A stretch of 64,000 nucleotides of DNA from Arthrinium phaeospermum (GCA_006503535.1 QYRS01000006.1:1302001-1366000); one strand, 5' to 3'. Counted from the first letter of the stretch, positions 10,496 to 20,905 are shown. A program made the numbers and translations. Notes: a model not told the origin generated them from the sequence alone.

Positions 10496-11086
10496 TCAGT
10501 CTCCACAGCGCCGAACATAGTGACTGGCGTGGACATCGGCCGACGCGCCCTTGAAGTCGTGGGCGTTGTGCATGTGAGCCTGGAACGGGGTTCCAGGCAG
10601 GGCTCTTGTGGCCGCAAGCGCACTCTCACTCCTCGCCGCCGAGGCGGTTCTGGTCCTGCTTGTAGGCGCCGTCACCGTGCTTCTAAGCTCAGGCAGGAAT
10701 TGTTCATTTGCTGAGGTAGCTTGTAGATGGAAATCTTCACGGGGTAATGCTGCAGGGCGAGCGACCCTTCGGGATTCCGGGTTGACGCCGAGGAGGGACA
10801 AGATGTTGTTTCTGGTCGGCATAACGCATAAACTCTCCATATGGAGGAAGAAGATGCGTCCATTAGACTCATTGTGTACGGCCTCAATCCAAACCATTTC
10901 CCGGACCGCGGGAGAAAGCTTGGTGAACCTGACGAACGCCATCGTGGCCAGGTGCGACGAGATGCCCTTGTGGTAGGCCCGTGCGCCTCGGTCCTCAGAG
11001 AGGTGAAGACCTGAAGCCACTGCTGCGGTGTTATCAGCAGACAGACGAGCCTCTGCTTTCCATCTTGCATATTCCTCAGGAGTCAT
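10496..11086 (-). pseudogene. 2EXR-like domain protein fragment
   Basis: ATG at 11,086 opens 196 codons. Residues around 45-110 (FVRFTKLSPAVREMVWIEAV ... RIFFLHME ... LLGVNPESRRVA) match the layout of the fungal 2EXR domain: F..L.PE.R..IW..A, then a beta strand, then L..V..ESR..A. Known 2EXR proteins are usually longer and continue beyond this point; here a Ser/Thr/Arg-rich low-complexity stretch follows to the stop. It may be a truncated gene. Function of 2EXR proteins is unknown. It contains the hairpin at 10,578-10,598. Confidence 0.5.
10578..10598. repeat. Perfect hairpin, 9-bp stem, GGG loop
   Basis: Arms GCCTGGAAC (10,578-10,586) and GTTCCAGGC (10,590-10,598) flank GGG. Confidence 0.9.
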
Positions 11087-11334
11087 GGCAGTCCGTTCAA
11101 TGGATTGCTCCGGAGGAGATGCGGCAGTATTCTCGACACACTGGCCTTCCTCCTCCGCAACTTCTGGCGTCTCGGCGTCCTCATCCTGCAGAGAGCTGCC
11201 GGATCTGGACTCAGAAGGCTGATGAGTTCCTCGAAAATGGGGCTCAAAGGCCGGCTTCTCAAGTCTCCCCGTCGTGACTTGACTGCCCAGCCAAACGAGG
11301 TAGGGGGGCGAGGAGGCAGTGAGCGCCGAGGTTC

Positions 11335-11420
11335 AAAGCTGGACCCCGCCGTCCTCCATCACCAACACGTTGGCGCATTCTATATCGCGGTGGATGATGC
11401 CCTGTCGGTGGCACCGCCCT
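11335..11420 (-). pseudogene. Protein kinase catalytic-loop fragment
   Basis: The minus strand reads HRQGIIHRDIECANVLV followed by a short acidic turn and VQL, then a TGA. This is the kinase subdomain VIb catalytic loop (HRD-x4-N), with spacing typical of STE20-type kinases (HRDIKxANVLV). The DFG motif expected a few residues later is absent, as is the rest of the kinase. The lysine two residues after the catalytic Asp is Glu here. Confidence 0.6.
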
Positions 11421-12582
11421 GGCATAGTTGGGCCTGGCCTGGGCCTGTCCGCCGGAAGCATGAGCTCCAGATGCCGACTGCGGTGCAGCCGGGCTTCTCG
11501 CCCTCTCCTTCTCCTCCTTCTTCTTCTTCTCTTTCTTCTTCCTCGGGATGGCTGCGGGAGGAAACGCTTGCTGCGGCGAGAACGAGGTTGGCATGCCCAT
11601 GCTCCTCGAACCAACGATAGTATCGGTTGATACGCATTTTCCGTACGTGAATATCTTCCAGTTCGCTTCGAAAGGCTTGCACTGGCAGGAGGCGGCATGC
11701 CTATGTGGTCATACTACCACCCGGGGGGCGGTAGCTGGAGAAGCGCCCGTCTGAAGAAGCACATGTTAGCTGGATTCAGCAGCAATTGTTACAAAATGAA
11801 CTTACTCTCGCCACGGGAGCCGCAATCGACGTTGTCAAGGTTGGGGGGCTGGAGGCGAAAGCAAGCTAGATTTCGGGGCGGCGCGTGGCGGGGTCTTGGA
11901 CTTGGGAGCCTTCTTCTTGGGGTCGGTTTCTTTCGGGCCTATGATGGTGGTGTCGCTAGGAGAGGAGAGAGAAAGAGAGAAGGGTGTTGGTGGCCTTTGT
12001 GGTAGCTACCAGAGCTCGCCGTACTCGGTATACGTGCCAGAGGAGAAAACGATGCCACCCATCCCCCCTCCTGTTCTGCATTCTTGGGAGCGGCGGCCAA
12101 GGCGGGATGTAGTTATCAATATGCCGCTGTTATAGTAAGCTAGGATACTGTTAGAACATCTTCGACCAAATGTAGCAAGAAAATAGAGATCTCTTACTTA
12201 CCGAGTTCCTTCTTCAACTCTCTCCAACCTCCCTTTCACCTCATGGGTAACAGGGTTTTCTTGGCCTTCTTGGTGGCAGTCTCGGCGGGGCATGATCAGG
12301 CTTGTGGTTATCTTATTCAGGACATCGACTGTCATCTTCTTATAGAGATATTCCTGGGCCGTGCCTGCATGGCCGCCAGCCTCACGCTTGGACGAAGTAA
12401 CAGTGCAATGGCAGTGGCTTCCTCGCCGCCATCCTTCATATCGACTGCCTTGTAGATGCGCTGTCGCATCTTGGTCCTAGAAGCCTAGTCAGCCCGCTGT
12501 TGCAAATTGTTTCATATAGGCAAGGGTGGTCAGCAATAACTCACATGATGTTCTTGTTCTTAGCCGGTCAGACGAACTTCAC

Positions 12583-12605
12583 GAGGCTTGCCGGTGGCAA
12601 GCCTC
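12583..12605. repeat. Perfect hairpin, 10-bp stem, GGT loop
   Basis: Arms GAGGCTTGCC (12,583-12,592) and GGCAAGCCTC (12,596-12,605) flank GGT. Confidence 0.95.
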
Positions 12606-12799
12606 TCGGCCCCGTCTAACGCACGTGCCGCGTCCCCTCTCATTTGACCATCACTTGCAGAGGCAGAGAGTCTGCTTCTCCTTCCTTCTTTGTTGCTCTT
12701 TCAGGAGAGTCGAGGACCTCCGGCGTGCCGCGCACGTATTGCAGCAGAAGTGTCTGAACCGGCCAGCTGGTATAGCCCTGTTTCTCAAGGAGTAGACAC

Positions 12800-12885
12800 T
12801 CACACCATATTGCGAGGAGCTGTTCGCTGTCAGTCGCTGTCGTGCTTGCTGTACTTGTGCTCCAGAGTGTTCCACAAAGCAAACG
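12800..12885 (-). pseudogene. Duplicate of the C-terminal exon at 0.8 kb
   Basis: The minus strand encodes LWNTLEHKYSKHDSD plus a stop, identical in protein to 811-860, with several synonymous nucleotide differences. Upstream of this peptide the similarity ends. Confidence 0.7.
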
Positions 12886-14141
12886 GCCGCGGGGAAGTCA
12901 ACGAGCGTCAGAAGAGGTTTGTTCCCTCTAGACCTCCAAAGTCATCCCGATGAGCGCCCCCAGTAGGCTGATCGACTGTTTAGTAGATCGAGTCGCCGAT
13001 CTTGCTCCTCCTGCGCAAGGCAAATTGGTGTATGGACAGTACATTGTACTCGTACAATATGCCTGGCTTCTCTGATTTCCCCCAGACAGTATTCTGCAGC
13101 GGCGAGATTTGGCATCCTGCTTGTGAATCTCTCCTGTTCTTTCGCGGCAGATCCCTTGATCTTTTGCAACAACTGTGCCTCTTCGGGAACGTATGACAGT
13201 CGGCGTCAATTTCGGCCTCCTGCCCAAAGATGGGGTCGCGGTGGCCGCAGCAGTATCCGATGTAGTTCTTGATGCACATGTTGAAGAGTGCTAACAGATC
13301 GTGCCTTTGTTCATTCTCTGTTCTGTTTGCACAGCCGCGTTTTCTTCGACGAGTGGCGAAGACGGGACCATGTTCTTAGAGGCGCCAGCCTGGTCTAGTC
13401 AAGAGCAATCCTGCTCTCAGAGAGAAATCGACAAAGCAACGGGTAAAAGAACATGTTGTATAGAGCTTTCTTGCAGGCGTCTGGGAAGTTTTCAGAACTT
13501 GCAATGCATTAACCTCCTTCAGAAACTCGCTGTATGTATCAGCGAGTTTAGCGGGTTCGGGAAATGGGCTCAGGCATCGCCCCTCCAGCCAACACCGAGA
13601 CGGGATTCGCCATAGGTGGTAGTCTCCTCGCCCATGGCGGTGCTAGCGCGCAGAGGTATGGTGGTAGCGGAATATCCTCGTCGGTTTTGAGGGCAGGTTG
13701 ACCATCTGGGCCGAGATCCCCCCCTTGACCAGAGATACAGCGTTGGTGAACGGGGGGCGTTGTGAACCCCTCTTGAAGTCGATGTTGTCTGTCATGGTCG
13801 TTGTCTGGCAGTGTTGTTGCATCTCCGGGGAGTGTCTCTTGTGCCGTGTCTCCTTTGAGAATACCGCTTTCGATGAGAGATTCGTCGAGTCATTTCGCAA
13901 CGGAAGAGCCACAAGATTCTCCCTGAAATATCGAGAACCGTATATTTCTCTGCATGAGAAACAAGATTCAAACCACCAGCGGCTTTATAGATGCCGAAGC
14001 AAAAGCCAAGCCAGGCCATGTGGAAAATCTGTCTTCAGCAAAAGAAAGAAGGGATCCAATTACCCAAATCAGTTATTCTCCGAGCTCGGATTCTCCTGAT
14101 CACGACCATGATTCTCGTCACTTGCCACGTTTCGAGCAGGA

Positions 14142-14560
14142 TTAGGAGCGCCAGCAACAGGAATGCCGTAGGCATGGTTCAGTGCTGCCCAGTAAGCCCG
14201 AGAGCCACGCACGGTCCAAGTAGGAGGTGTTCAGGTTCAAATTGAATGTGAGATGTAGTGGCCCTCCTCGTTGCAGTGTCTGCAGCGGATGACACGGGGC
14301 TCGGGGCAAGAGTCGGCGGTGGTAGAAGGCGACGGCGGCCGTGGCAGTACGATTGAGGCTGATATACCTGAATTGGAAGCATATGGTGACATCCTTCGTT
14401 GAGTTCGACCAGGTTCTTGCAACCGGGACACTGCTTGTAGCCGTACTTCTTGGCCAACTTCTTCGCCTTCCACAAGAGCATGGCATCTGGCTCGGTGAGC
14501 CAGAGCCGGGTCGCTCATGTAAGGTGATGTCAAAACCAATGGAAGATGACAGGTGCTGCG
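14142..14560 (-). pseudogene. IBR (RBR E3 ligase) exon fragment
   Basis: The minus strand encodes LAKKYGYKQCPGCKNLVELN followed by EGCHHM, matching the IBR zinc-binding segment of RING-between-RING ubiquitin ligases (G-W/Y-K-x-C-P-x-C-...-V-E-x-x-x-GC-x-H-M). The next expected element (T-C-x-C-G ... F-C) is missing. A further piece, IRCRHCNEEGHY, recalls a zinc knuckle without its last Cys. The end of the segment, near 14,105-14,165, is related to 17,446-17,500 (both encode a CSKRGK- or ARNxASDE-type end depending on frame). Confidence 0.6.
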
Positions 14561-14654
14561 GGGTGAAGCGGGAAAGCACCGTTCATTCCAGCAGGCAAGA
14601 AAGACGCTGTAGTGCAGTCGGTACTGCCGAAAGAGTTAAGAGCAGGGATGGGCG

Positions 14655-15310
14655 GCGAGGTGACCAGGCTCTTAGAGTTGGACCGTGCGGCTCCATCACT
14701 CTATAAGTAAGCTATCAGAGCATACCAGTTGGTTGACTAAAGCCTAGCTTGCACCAAAACCAAGTCATCCATTCGAGGCTGATCATTGCTCCGCTTATAA
14801 GAACATTGTTCTGCTTCCGTTGGTCGCACTATGGTTGCTGTTGTTGAACTCGGCTGATTTCCGCACCAGTTCGATGAATTTGCAGCATCTTAATCGGAAG
14901 TGTACTTGAAGTGCTACATTCAAACACCAATCCATGCCGCTCAACATCAAAGCACGGACTCGGGCAGCAATGATGCGGGGCGCATCATCGCATCCATGCC
15001 ATGAAAGGCGCCGTTGTAGTAGTGTAGCTGGGGCCGCCGAAGAAAGAGCTGAGTTGCTCTTTCTCCCACTTGCCGTCGTCCTAGCAAAGTTGGACCGTGC
15101 GGTTAATTCACATGTTGTTCTCCTTCTTCCCTCTTCAAGGTGAGTGTGAAATGAGGCTGATGGCCGACGCTCTCACGTCTCTTGACGAAGAACAGGTCGT
15201 AGGCGGGGTTTGTCTCTGCCAGTGCGCTGGAGAAGAAGGAATCGAAGCCCAGCTTGCTCTCGACCCAGCAGAGATGGACCGTGCGGTTTCGTTACATCTC
15301 CGCCTTGACC
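14655..15310 (-). repeat. Triplicated exon block (NRTVxLC motif)
   Basis: The word TGGACCGTGCGG recurs near 14,672, 15,090 and 15,275. On the minus strand the second and third copies encode NRTVQLC and NRTVHLCW followed by a segment ending in SFF. The second copy has a TAG immediately after NRTVQLC; the third has a TAA just before NRTVHLC but is otherwise open through ETNPAYDLFFVKRRE. The copies look like diverged duplicates of one exon of an unrecognised protein. Confidence 0.55.
14970..14988. repeat. Perfect hairpin, 8-bp stem, GGG loop
   Basis: Arms ATGATGCG (14,970-14,977) and CGCATCAT (14,981-14,988) flank GGG. Confidence 0.9.
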
Positions 15311-15828
15311 TTCCAGTCCAGCTCGTCGGCCTTGTCTTATTCGGCGGCTAGGGCGAAGAGATACCACTCTGAGGCATGACACCCCCTGCGGGCATAGGGC
15401 GCAAGACCTAATATAGCCCTCCGTATACCTAATTCGAGTCAGTTTCAATCACATTCTGTTCTTATAAGCGTAACATACGTTGTTTGCGAATGGCATCTTC
15501 GTCATCTTTGACGGTGTTGTTCCTTACTTGAGTGCTCGGGTCAAGTTCGAAGTCGATGGTGAGCTCCTTGAGGAGCCCGGCGAGGGCCGAGTTCAAGTAG
15601 AAGGCCCAGCAAAGCCGCATGGCACGGCGCTCGTGGAAGACCTTGATTCTCACCGAGCTGAAACGCAAAGCCATCCAGCGTGGTGCTGAAGTTCCACTTC
15701 GTCTGGCGCCATTGACGTCGAGGCCAGATCCGAAGGACCCTGGGCGCCCGGGGGTAGGGATGCTGCCCAGCCACTCCTCGACCATCGCCATCTTCTCGGC
15801 CTCCCTCGTGCACCCACAGCCCAGGAAA

Positions 15829-15914
15829 TGTCACACCTCAGCGTCAGCCTCGAGCATCGTCCGTAGCCTTTTGTCGCGCGACTGTGGGCTCGAAGCTGAC
15901 GCTAAGGTGTGACA
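15829..15914. repeat. 27-bp inverted repeat with 32-nt loop
   Basis: Arms 15,829-15,855 and 15,888-15,914 are reverse complements with two mismatches (start TGTCACACCT, end AGGTGTGACA). Confidence 0.9.
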
Positions 15915-16204
15915 TGCTGACTCTAGTGATTGAGTGGCTATGCTTGCTTGCTATGCCTTTGGACGGCAGCTGACTTGGCCGGGGGTCAAGCCGCGCGTGT
16001 GCCGGGCGACGCTGTTGTCCACATTGCCCATGTGGGCGTTCTCATCGTCGCGGTCGTCGCTGTTGTCGTAGTGGGCCGTCTGCCTTCCAAGGTCGACCTC
16101 ACCGGGGCCGGCCTGGCTTTGATTACGATCAAAGGCCCTTTATGCCCCTGTCTACCTCTTGCAAGCAAGCCTCGTCAGCAGGGTGTTTCTTGTACGGGCG
16201 AACC

Positions 16205-16325
16205 AGGATCCATCTCGACATCTTCCTCCTCGCCGTAGTACTCGTCGTCGTACTCGCCGTTGTACTCGTCCTCCTCGCCGTCGTACTCGCCGTCGTCCTC
16301 GTGCTGCTGCTGGCCCGTGGCCTGG
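16205..16325 (-). repeat. TCG/TCC triplet tract encoding Asp/Glu/Tyr repeats
   Basis: A run of CTCGTC and CTCGCCG triplets that on the minus strand encodes an acidic, tyrosine- and glycine-containing repeat (EYDGEED, EYNGEYDDEYYGEED). It is likely a disordered segment of a lost protein. The exon continues to an acceptor near 16,337. Confidence 0.6.
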
Positions 16326-16435
16326 GCGGGATCGAACTAGATGGGAAAAAGTCGTTAGCGATCAGAACAGTACTGTACACAAAGAAAGGCTATCTTCTCG
16401 GCAGAAGGTAGTATGGATGCGACGGGAGACAACTT

Positions 16436-16643
16436 CTTACAGTATTCTGACAGGAAGAGTGGCATGTTCTTCTTGTCGCGCCGGATCTTGACGAAGCAAG
16501 CGCCAAGGATTCGAAAGTTCTCGACGAGCTCGTTCTCCAGATTGCCGCAAGTACCATAGCCTCAGGCAGAGAGCCTCTTACAGTCTTCTGGCAGAAAGTG
16601 AATGGCATATTCTTCTTGTCCCGGCGAATCTTGACGAAGCAAG
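16436..16643 (-). repeat. Tandem duplication of an exon start, about 140 bp apart
   Basis: Segments 16,436-16,500 and 16,577-16,643 share TTACAGT.TTCTG.CAG, GGCAT.TTCTTCTTGTC and ATCTTGACGAAGCAAG. Each copy includes a minus-strand donor-like CTTAC, so an exon end plus donor was duplicated. Confidence 0.75.
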
Positions 16644-17161
16644 TTGCCAAAAGGCCCTAGACATCACGTCGCGTTGGCCAGAAGTCGGCTGTTGATGTGG
16701 AAGCCTGAAACAGTGCTCATTGCGTAGCACAGAGTCTTAACGTCACTGAGGGGGACAGTGGCAGTCTCGGGGTTGACGCTCTTCTTGGGAGGCATGTTTG
16801 CGTCGGGTCCGATCTCCTTCTGTCACTCGCCATCGTTTTCCATGGACTCGGGCAGGCAACGTCAAGATGGTCCATCTTGTCCTCGACCACGGCCGCAACC
16901 TCGGGGCGAGCGTACTCGGCAAAGGCAAATACGTTAACTCCATAGCCACGGCTCGTAGGGAAAGAACGTCACCGCCGCTTTTGGTCGGGCATATCGCCGG
17001 GGGAGACTAATTATAATATGTATGGTTAGCAAAGGTCTTCCAAAAGTGACTTGGTATGTAGTAAGACTTACTATGCGGGAAGGCACACGAGGAAGCAGAA
17101 CAGAATACCTGAGCATCAACGCCACTGTCGTCGTATCGGGGACGATGGGTGTCCCGTCTAC

Positions 17162-17180
17162 GCTCCTCTCGCTGAGGAGC
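17162..17180. repeat. Hairpin, 7-bp stem, 5-nt loop
   Basis: GCTCCTC (17,162-17,168) and GAGGAGC (17,174-17,180). Confidence 0.75.
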
Positions 17181-17290
17181 TACAGGCTCAGGGAGGTCGC
17201 CAGTGTAGTTTAGGTCCCCTCCAGGTATGCTGCGTATTCAACAGGAACAAGTAGACTCCTCGAGAGCACACGAGTCGAACAGCTCGCTAT

Positions 17291-17560
17291 CTAGATGCCA
17301 GCGGTTGACCAGTTCAAGGTCAATGTAGTTTCCATTGGTCGCATATCGGGGATATGCGATAGCAGCCGGGGATCCCCAACGTAGTTCGGGATTGTCTTCG
17401 GGTCAAACACTTTCTCGAGGGGTGCTTTCATTGCTGCTCTTCTTCTGGCCACGGCCCTCGTCACTTGCCGCGTTTCGAGCAGCACGAGGAGCAGCAGTAG
17501 GCAGTCCAGTAAGCCTGTGGAGCCAGTCCAGGGTCGGTCATGTACGGTGCGGCCCATGGC
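17291..17560 (-). pseudogene. Unknown C-terminal fragment; shares end with 14.1-kb piece
   Basis: A minus-strand frame ending at 17,291 carries a protein-like C-terminus (EKVFDPKTIPNYVGDPRLLS and on to a stop). The upstream part, 17,446-17,500, is related to 14,105-14,165. The copies need different frames to be read, so at least one is shifted. Family not recognised. Confidence 0.35.
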
Positions 17561-18123
17561 CCAGGCCATTCGAAGGAGGAAGGTAATGGGCCGGAGGCGG
17601 TGCTCTTCGGCGGCCTGTTGGACGGGATGGTCCACGGTGTGGACCTCCTTGGACGTGAGCTCCATACTCCTCGACACCAAGACCGCCCCGAAGCATACGC
17701 AGCTGCGATCTCTCCCAAACCTCGGTGAGGCTAGGGTATCCTCGCTGGTCTTGTCGCCATCAAGCAAGGCAGGACTTGCTCAAAGGTTCCTCCTTGTTGA
17801 CGCTTGAATGAGTCGTGATCCTCATTGGACGATTCGTTCATCATCTTATCGAAGCCGAGCTGTGGGTGCTTCTCGCATTTGGGACTCTTCTTGACTCGTT
17901 AGACGACTCGCCGAATAACTTCCATCGACCGCCCTATAAAAAGGCTCGGGGGTTTAAACGTGTTGCAAACCGTTTGAAAACCGGGCCTCAGATAGAGAAT
18001 TGCTACTGGTTTGATCGAGTTAGCGGTTGACTCTGACAAAAGATACGTATAGTGTTAGTCGATGTACTTACCTCAAAGTAGCATCCGCGATACTTCTGTG
18101 TTCTTTTGTTTCTCTTCAATGAA

Positions 18124-18555
18124 CTAGCCTCGAACCGGGAACATATTGCATACTGGGTCGTCGAGCCCGGCCAAGTCAAGTTTCAGGGCTTGCTTCTCGC
18201 CGTGAAGTTCTTCGGCAAGGGCACGGGCAGTCTCAACATAGCCGTCGTGTTGTAGAGCAGCTTGCCGAAAGAGACCAGCCTCCTTCCTGGGAGAGAAGGG
18301 TGTGGCTTCCATGCTCCCGCTCAGCTCAGATCTGTACGGTGAGGATCAACCTCGTCGTCTGAGCTTGCCAAAGCTTCCGAATCTGGCGTAGACCGGCGGA
18401 CGTTGAGGGCGCCTACAGGTATCGTTAGCATTGTAAGACGTTGTTGTTGCTGTCGGGAACCCATGTGACGATACTTACCTCTAGTGAAGCGAGGTATTGT
18501 TTTGAAGATTGTCCTTCAATGACAGAGAATCTCTGCACGACCATAGACACTATGA
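18124..18555 (-). pseudogene. Fragment with weak RanBPM (CTLH/CRA)-like signature
   Basis: Three coding-like pieces lie in order on the minus strand. The first starts at an ATG near 18,544 (MVVQRFSVIEGQ) and ends at a GTAAGT donor. The second, after an intron with a GCTAAC branch site, contains RRSTPDSEALASSDDEVD and a stop. The third contains GYVETARALAEELHGEKQAL, which resembles the A-A-x-x-F-A-E-E-x-x-x-E-K-x-A-L segment of fungal RanBPM/SPRY proteins. The second and third pieces are in different frames. The homology is a suggestion only. Confidence 0.35.
18422..18524 (-). repeat. Dispersed block A, copy 2
   Basis: Related to 301-392; it contains an exon end reading QSSKQYLASLE, a GTAAGT donor and an intron with a GCTAAC branch site. 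Confidence 0.7.
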
Positions 18556-18560
18556 TCACT

Positions 18561-18663
18561 CGAAACCACGCCGTGGATGCAGTTTAGCCTCTTACTCAGG
18601 AGGTGCGTCAAGTAGTATGAGATGAACCATCTTCAAATTTTCTAACTGTCTAGCTAGACTATG
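18561..18663. repeat. Dispersed block B, copy 2
   Basis: Related to 8,957-9,065. In both regions block B sits immediately next to a piece with minus-strand coding character, and here it directly abuts block A. Confidence 0.7.
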
Positions 18664-18701
18664 TCAACTAAGCTGCCAATACACACCATAAGGATCTTGT
18701 T

Positions 18702-19218
18702 CAAACCGCTAGGTTGCTGGCGCCAGGTCTGCCTCGGCCGCCTCGACTTCCCGGACCACCTCCGTCCTGGCCTCCGTCCCGGCCTCCGTTGGAAGAGATG
18801 TTGTTGTCTTGGCCGGACATCTCGTTTTCAGATGTGCTGTCGTCGTCTTCTTCTTGGTCTGAATTGCCGGCTTCCGAAGGCTGGATGCTTGGAGATGCGT
18901 TTCAGCCGGGGGCATGCAGGCAACAAACCCGGTCTTCTTATTGCTGAGGTGTTTTCGGGAAAGAGGTGACGTAGTGTAAGCCGGGCTACCGTACGAAGGC
19001 CAAGCAGGGTACGGGGAGATCAACGGGTGGGCGGGCAGTTGCGACGAAGGCATAGGAGTAGCAGCCTCAGTGACGACGTTTTCGACACGGCGAGGGGTAT
19101 AGAGGTTGTCAGCTTGGCCGACAGGACGACCCTCCGGGGCTGGCAACTCGACCGGTGGCCGAGTTGCGATCAGCCCCCCTCTACCCCTTCCCACCTTGTG
19201 GCCTGAGTAGTACTGCAC
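18702..19218 (-). pseudogene. Arg/Gly-rich protein fragment, frameshifted
   Basis: The minus-strand 3' part, read in the frame that gives SEAGNSDQEEDDDSTSENEM followed by GGRDGGQDGGGPGSRGGRGR and a stop near 18,705, looks like a genuine acidic plus RGG-rich C-terminus. The upstream part (19,218 to about 18,900) is open in a different frame with a Pro/Ser-rich sequence. A shift of frame near 18,900 separates them. RGG tails are common in RNA-binding proteins, so this could be part of an RNA-binding gene. Confidence 0.45.
19143..19167. repeat. Hairpin, interrupted 10-bp stem, GGT loop
   Basis: GCAACTCG (19,143-19,150) pairs with CGAGTTGC (19,160-19,167); inside, CC and GG pair around GGT with one A-C mismatch. 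Confidence 0.8.
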
Positions 19219-19330
19219 TGGTTCGCGGCTGACGTCCCGGAAAAGAGAATTGCTTATCTCCTAGCAGAAACTGGCCACGTGCGACGCTCACCCATCATGG
19301 TAAGGCTTTGGGTTTATAGTGACTTGGAGA

Positions 19331-19746
19331 CTAGATCTCGTCGTAGACCTCCTCGTTCTCATCATCGTTGCCGCCGGTTCGGGCGCGCTTTGAAGAGCTC
19401 TGGTCGAGGTCGTCGTCCTCCTTGGCAGCCTGCTTTCGCTTACGCTGGGCGCGGGCAGGGGTGGCCTTCTTGGCAGTGGATGGGGCAGGAGTGTTCTCGC
19501 CACCCTTGCCATCGGAGGTGCTGGGGCCGGCGCCCATGCTGTTCTCGATGTTGGCGAGCTTCATGCAGGTGTAATCGAAGGCGTCCTTCGCCGCCTTGTC
19601 GTTCTTGAAGCCCAGAACATCGTAGTACGGCTTCCAGTCGACGGAGCTGTCCAGAGCCTGGCGGGCCAAGGGTCCTCGGTTCTTCTGGGTGCTGGCAATC
19701 TTTTGCAAGAATATTCGAAGTCATCGTCGCCTTCTTGGTAAAACAT
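19331..19746 (-). pseudogene. Myb-like DNA-binding protein with one-base frameshift
   Basis: ATG at 19,746 starts MFYQEGDDDFEY, then a one-base loss (TATTCTTG where TATTTCTTG would keep the frame) moves the rest into the frame that reads LQKIASTQKNRG ... DWKPYYDVLGFKNDKAAKDAF. The second half is Lys/Arg-rich with a nuclear-localisation-like KRKQAAK and ends in an acidic tail at 19,331. The tryptophan-led helix layout resembles small fungal Myb-like (Myb_DNA-bind) proteins. Length, about 138 codons, would be that of a complete small gene. The shift could be a mutation or a base-calling error. Confidence 0.5.
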
Positions 19747-20170
19747 AACGCAACGAGGTATAGTCGTAAAGCGCTCTGCTTACGTTCATTCCTCTGGAGC
19801 TAGAGATGGAAATAGTACCAAAGACATAGCCAGAGGCAGAGCCACTAGCGGTGCTAGTGGCCGTCGTCGGCCTGCTGGCAGTTCAAGCAGTAGACTCGGT
19901 TGTCAATCAGGCGGCTCCGGAACTTGTGCTTGCCGTTGTAATTGATGCCATCACGGCGGCGGCGGGTCTTGGCGACAGGCTTTCTGTTCACTTGTTTAAA
20001 ATGCATCGCGGAGTTCTGTCTCGACATTGTTTCAAGGAAGGAAAACAACATCCTGTTGCGAGAGAGCAAAGAGCCCCTCGTCGTCGTCGTCGCCGTCGTC
20101 CTCGTCCTCGTCTTCTTCTCTGGTTTGTTGGTGGTGTATCTCGTGCGATCGAGAAAGATCGTAGATAGCA

Positions 20171-20193
20171 GGCCCTCGTTGGGAACGAGGGCC
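20171..20193. repeat. Perfect hairpin, 10-bp stem, GGG loop
   Basis: Arms GGCCCTCGTT (20,171-20,180) and AACGAGGGCC (20,184-20,193) flank GGG. Confidence 0.95.
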
Positions 20194-20234
20194 GGATGCT
20201 CCGGTATGACGCCAACATGAGAACCAGCTGAATA

Positions 20235-20450
20235 AGTACTTGTAGCTTGAATATCACGATTTGGGTCGAAGTTCTTGAATTCGACAAGGATGCCTTGTTC
20301 GATACCGTGAGAGTCGGCAACGTCACGGCCGATCTCCTCGAGGCTAATGATCGCGCCATGCTTCTTCAGAACATCACGAGCTTCATCTCAGCTGACCGTT
20401 CCACCGACATAGTTGCGGAGGATGAACGTGCCTAAAGATATAGATGTTAT
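20235..20450 (-). pseudogene. RRM fragment (C-terminal half), copy 1
   Basis: The minus strand reads DVLKKHGAIISLEEIGRDV and then GIEQGILVEFKNFDPNRDIQ, the second half of an RNA recognition motif (alpha helix, then an RNP1-like strand G-x-L-V-E-F). A TGA lies just upstream in this frame, while the neighbouring frame carries GTFILRNYVGGTVS, which would be the preceding RNP2-like strand; a one-base shift separates them. Paralogous to 23,050-23,160. Confidence 0.6.
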
Positions 20451-20494
20451 TAACCGAAAGCTATAAGGATGGGAAAGTGGCAAACAGGGAAACT

Positions 20495-20905
20495 CACGAT
20501 TGGCGCGGACGGCCTCTGTGCGGCAGGGGCGGCCCTGGAACGTGATACCTGCGCCTTCGTTTCTGGCTCTGGGCCATGACACTGAGTCTCTTGTTCGTGG
20601 GACAGAGAGCCACCAGAGCTTTGCGGCTGGTTGCCTCCTCGTCGTCCTCCCCCTCCGAGACCAGCTCCACACACCGGAGCAGCATCTCGTTCGGCATCTT
20701 CATGAGGAGCAACTGTTGGCATAACAATCGTTCTATGGCTTGTAAGAATGAAAACGGTGAAATGGCTCGCTGGGCGGTCTGACTCGTGAGTGTTGTACAT
20801 ACCATAATCTGTGGCGCCGAAAAGCCACCATTGGGGACACCAGGTGCCTCGGTCGGCTATCTCCAGGTGGTACCTGGAGAATGCTTCACTCCCCAGGAGT
20901 GACAT
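20495..20905 (-). pseudogene. F-box-like gene fragment
   Basis: The minus strand reads MKMPNEMLLRCVELVSEGED followed by an ALVALCPTNKRLSVMAQ helix, matching an F-box start (LPxEMLxxI ... L..LC..NK.L). An upstream exon (start near 20,905, MSLLGSEAFSRYHLEIADRG) ends at a GTATGT donor. The fragment stops within 40 residues after the F-box. It carries the hairpin at 20,860-20,880 in its upstream exon. Confidence 0.5.
20860..20880. repeat. Perfect hairpin, 9-bp stem, GGT loop
   Basis: Arms TCTCCAGGT (20,860-20,868) and ACCTGGAGA (20,872-20,880) flank GGT. Confidence 0.95.

Noticed and set aside
16205..16325. Short periodic tract considered as a CRISPR-like array
   Set aside because: It is a degenerate triplet repeat without spacers in a eukaryotic genome.
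17380..17395. Palindromes such as GGGGATCCCC and GAGTTAACTC considered as operator sites
   Set aside because: Short palindromes without a loop occur by chance and have no promoter context here.
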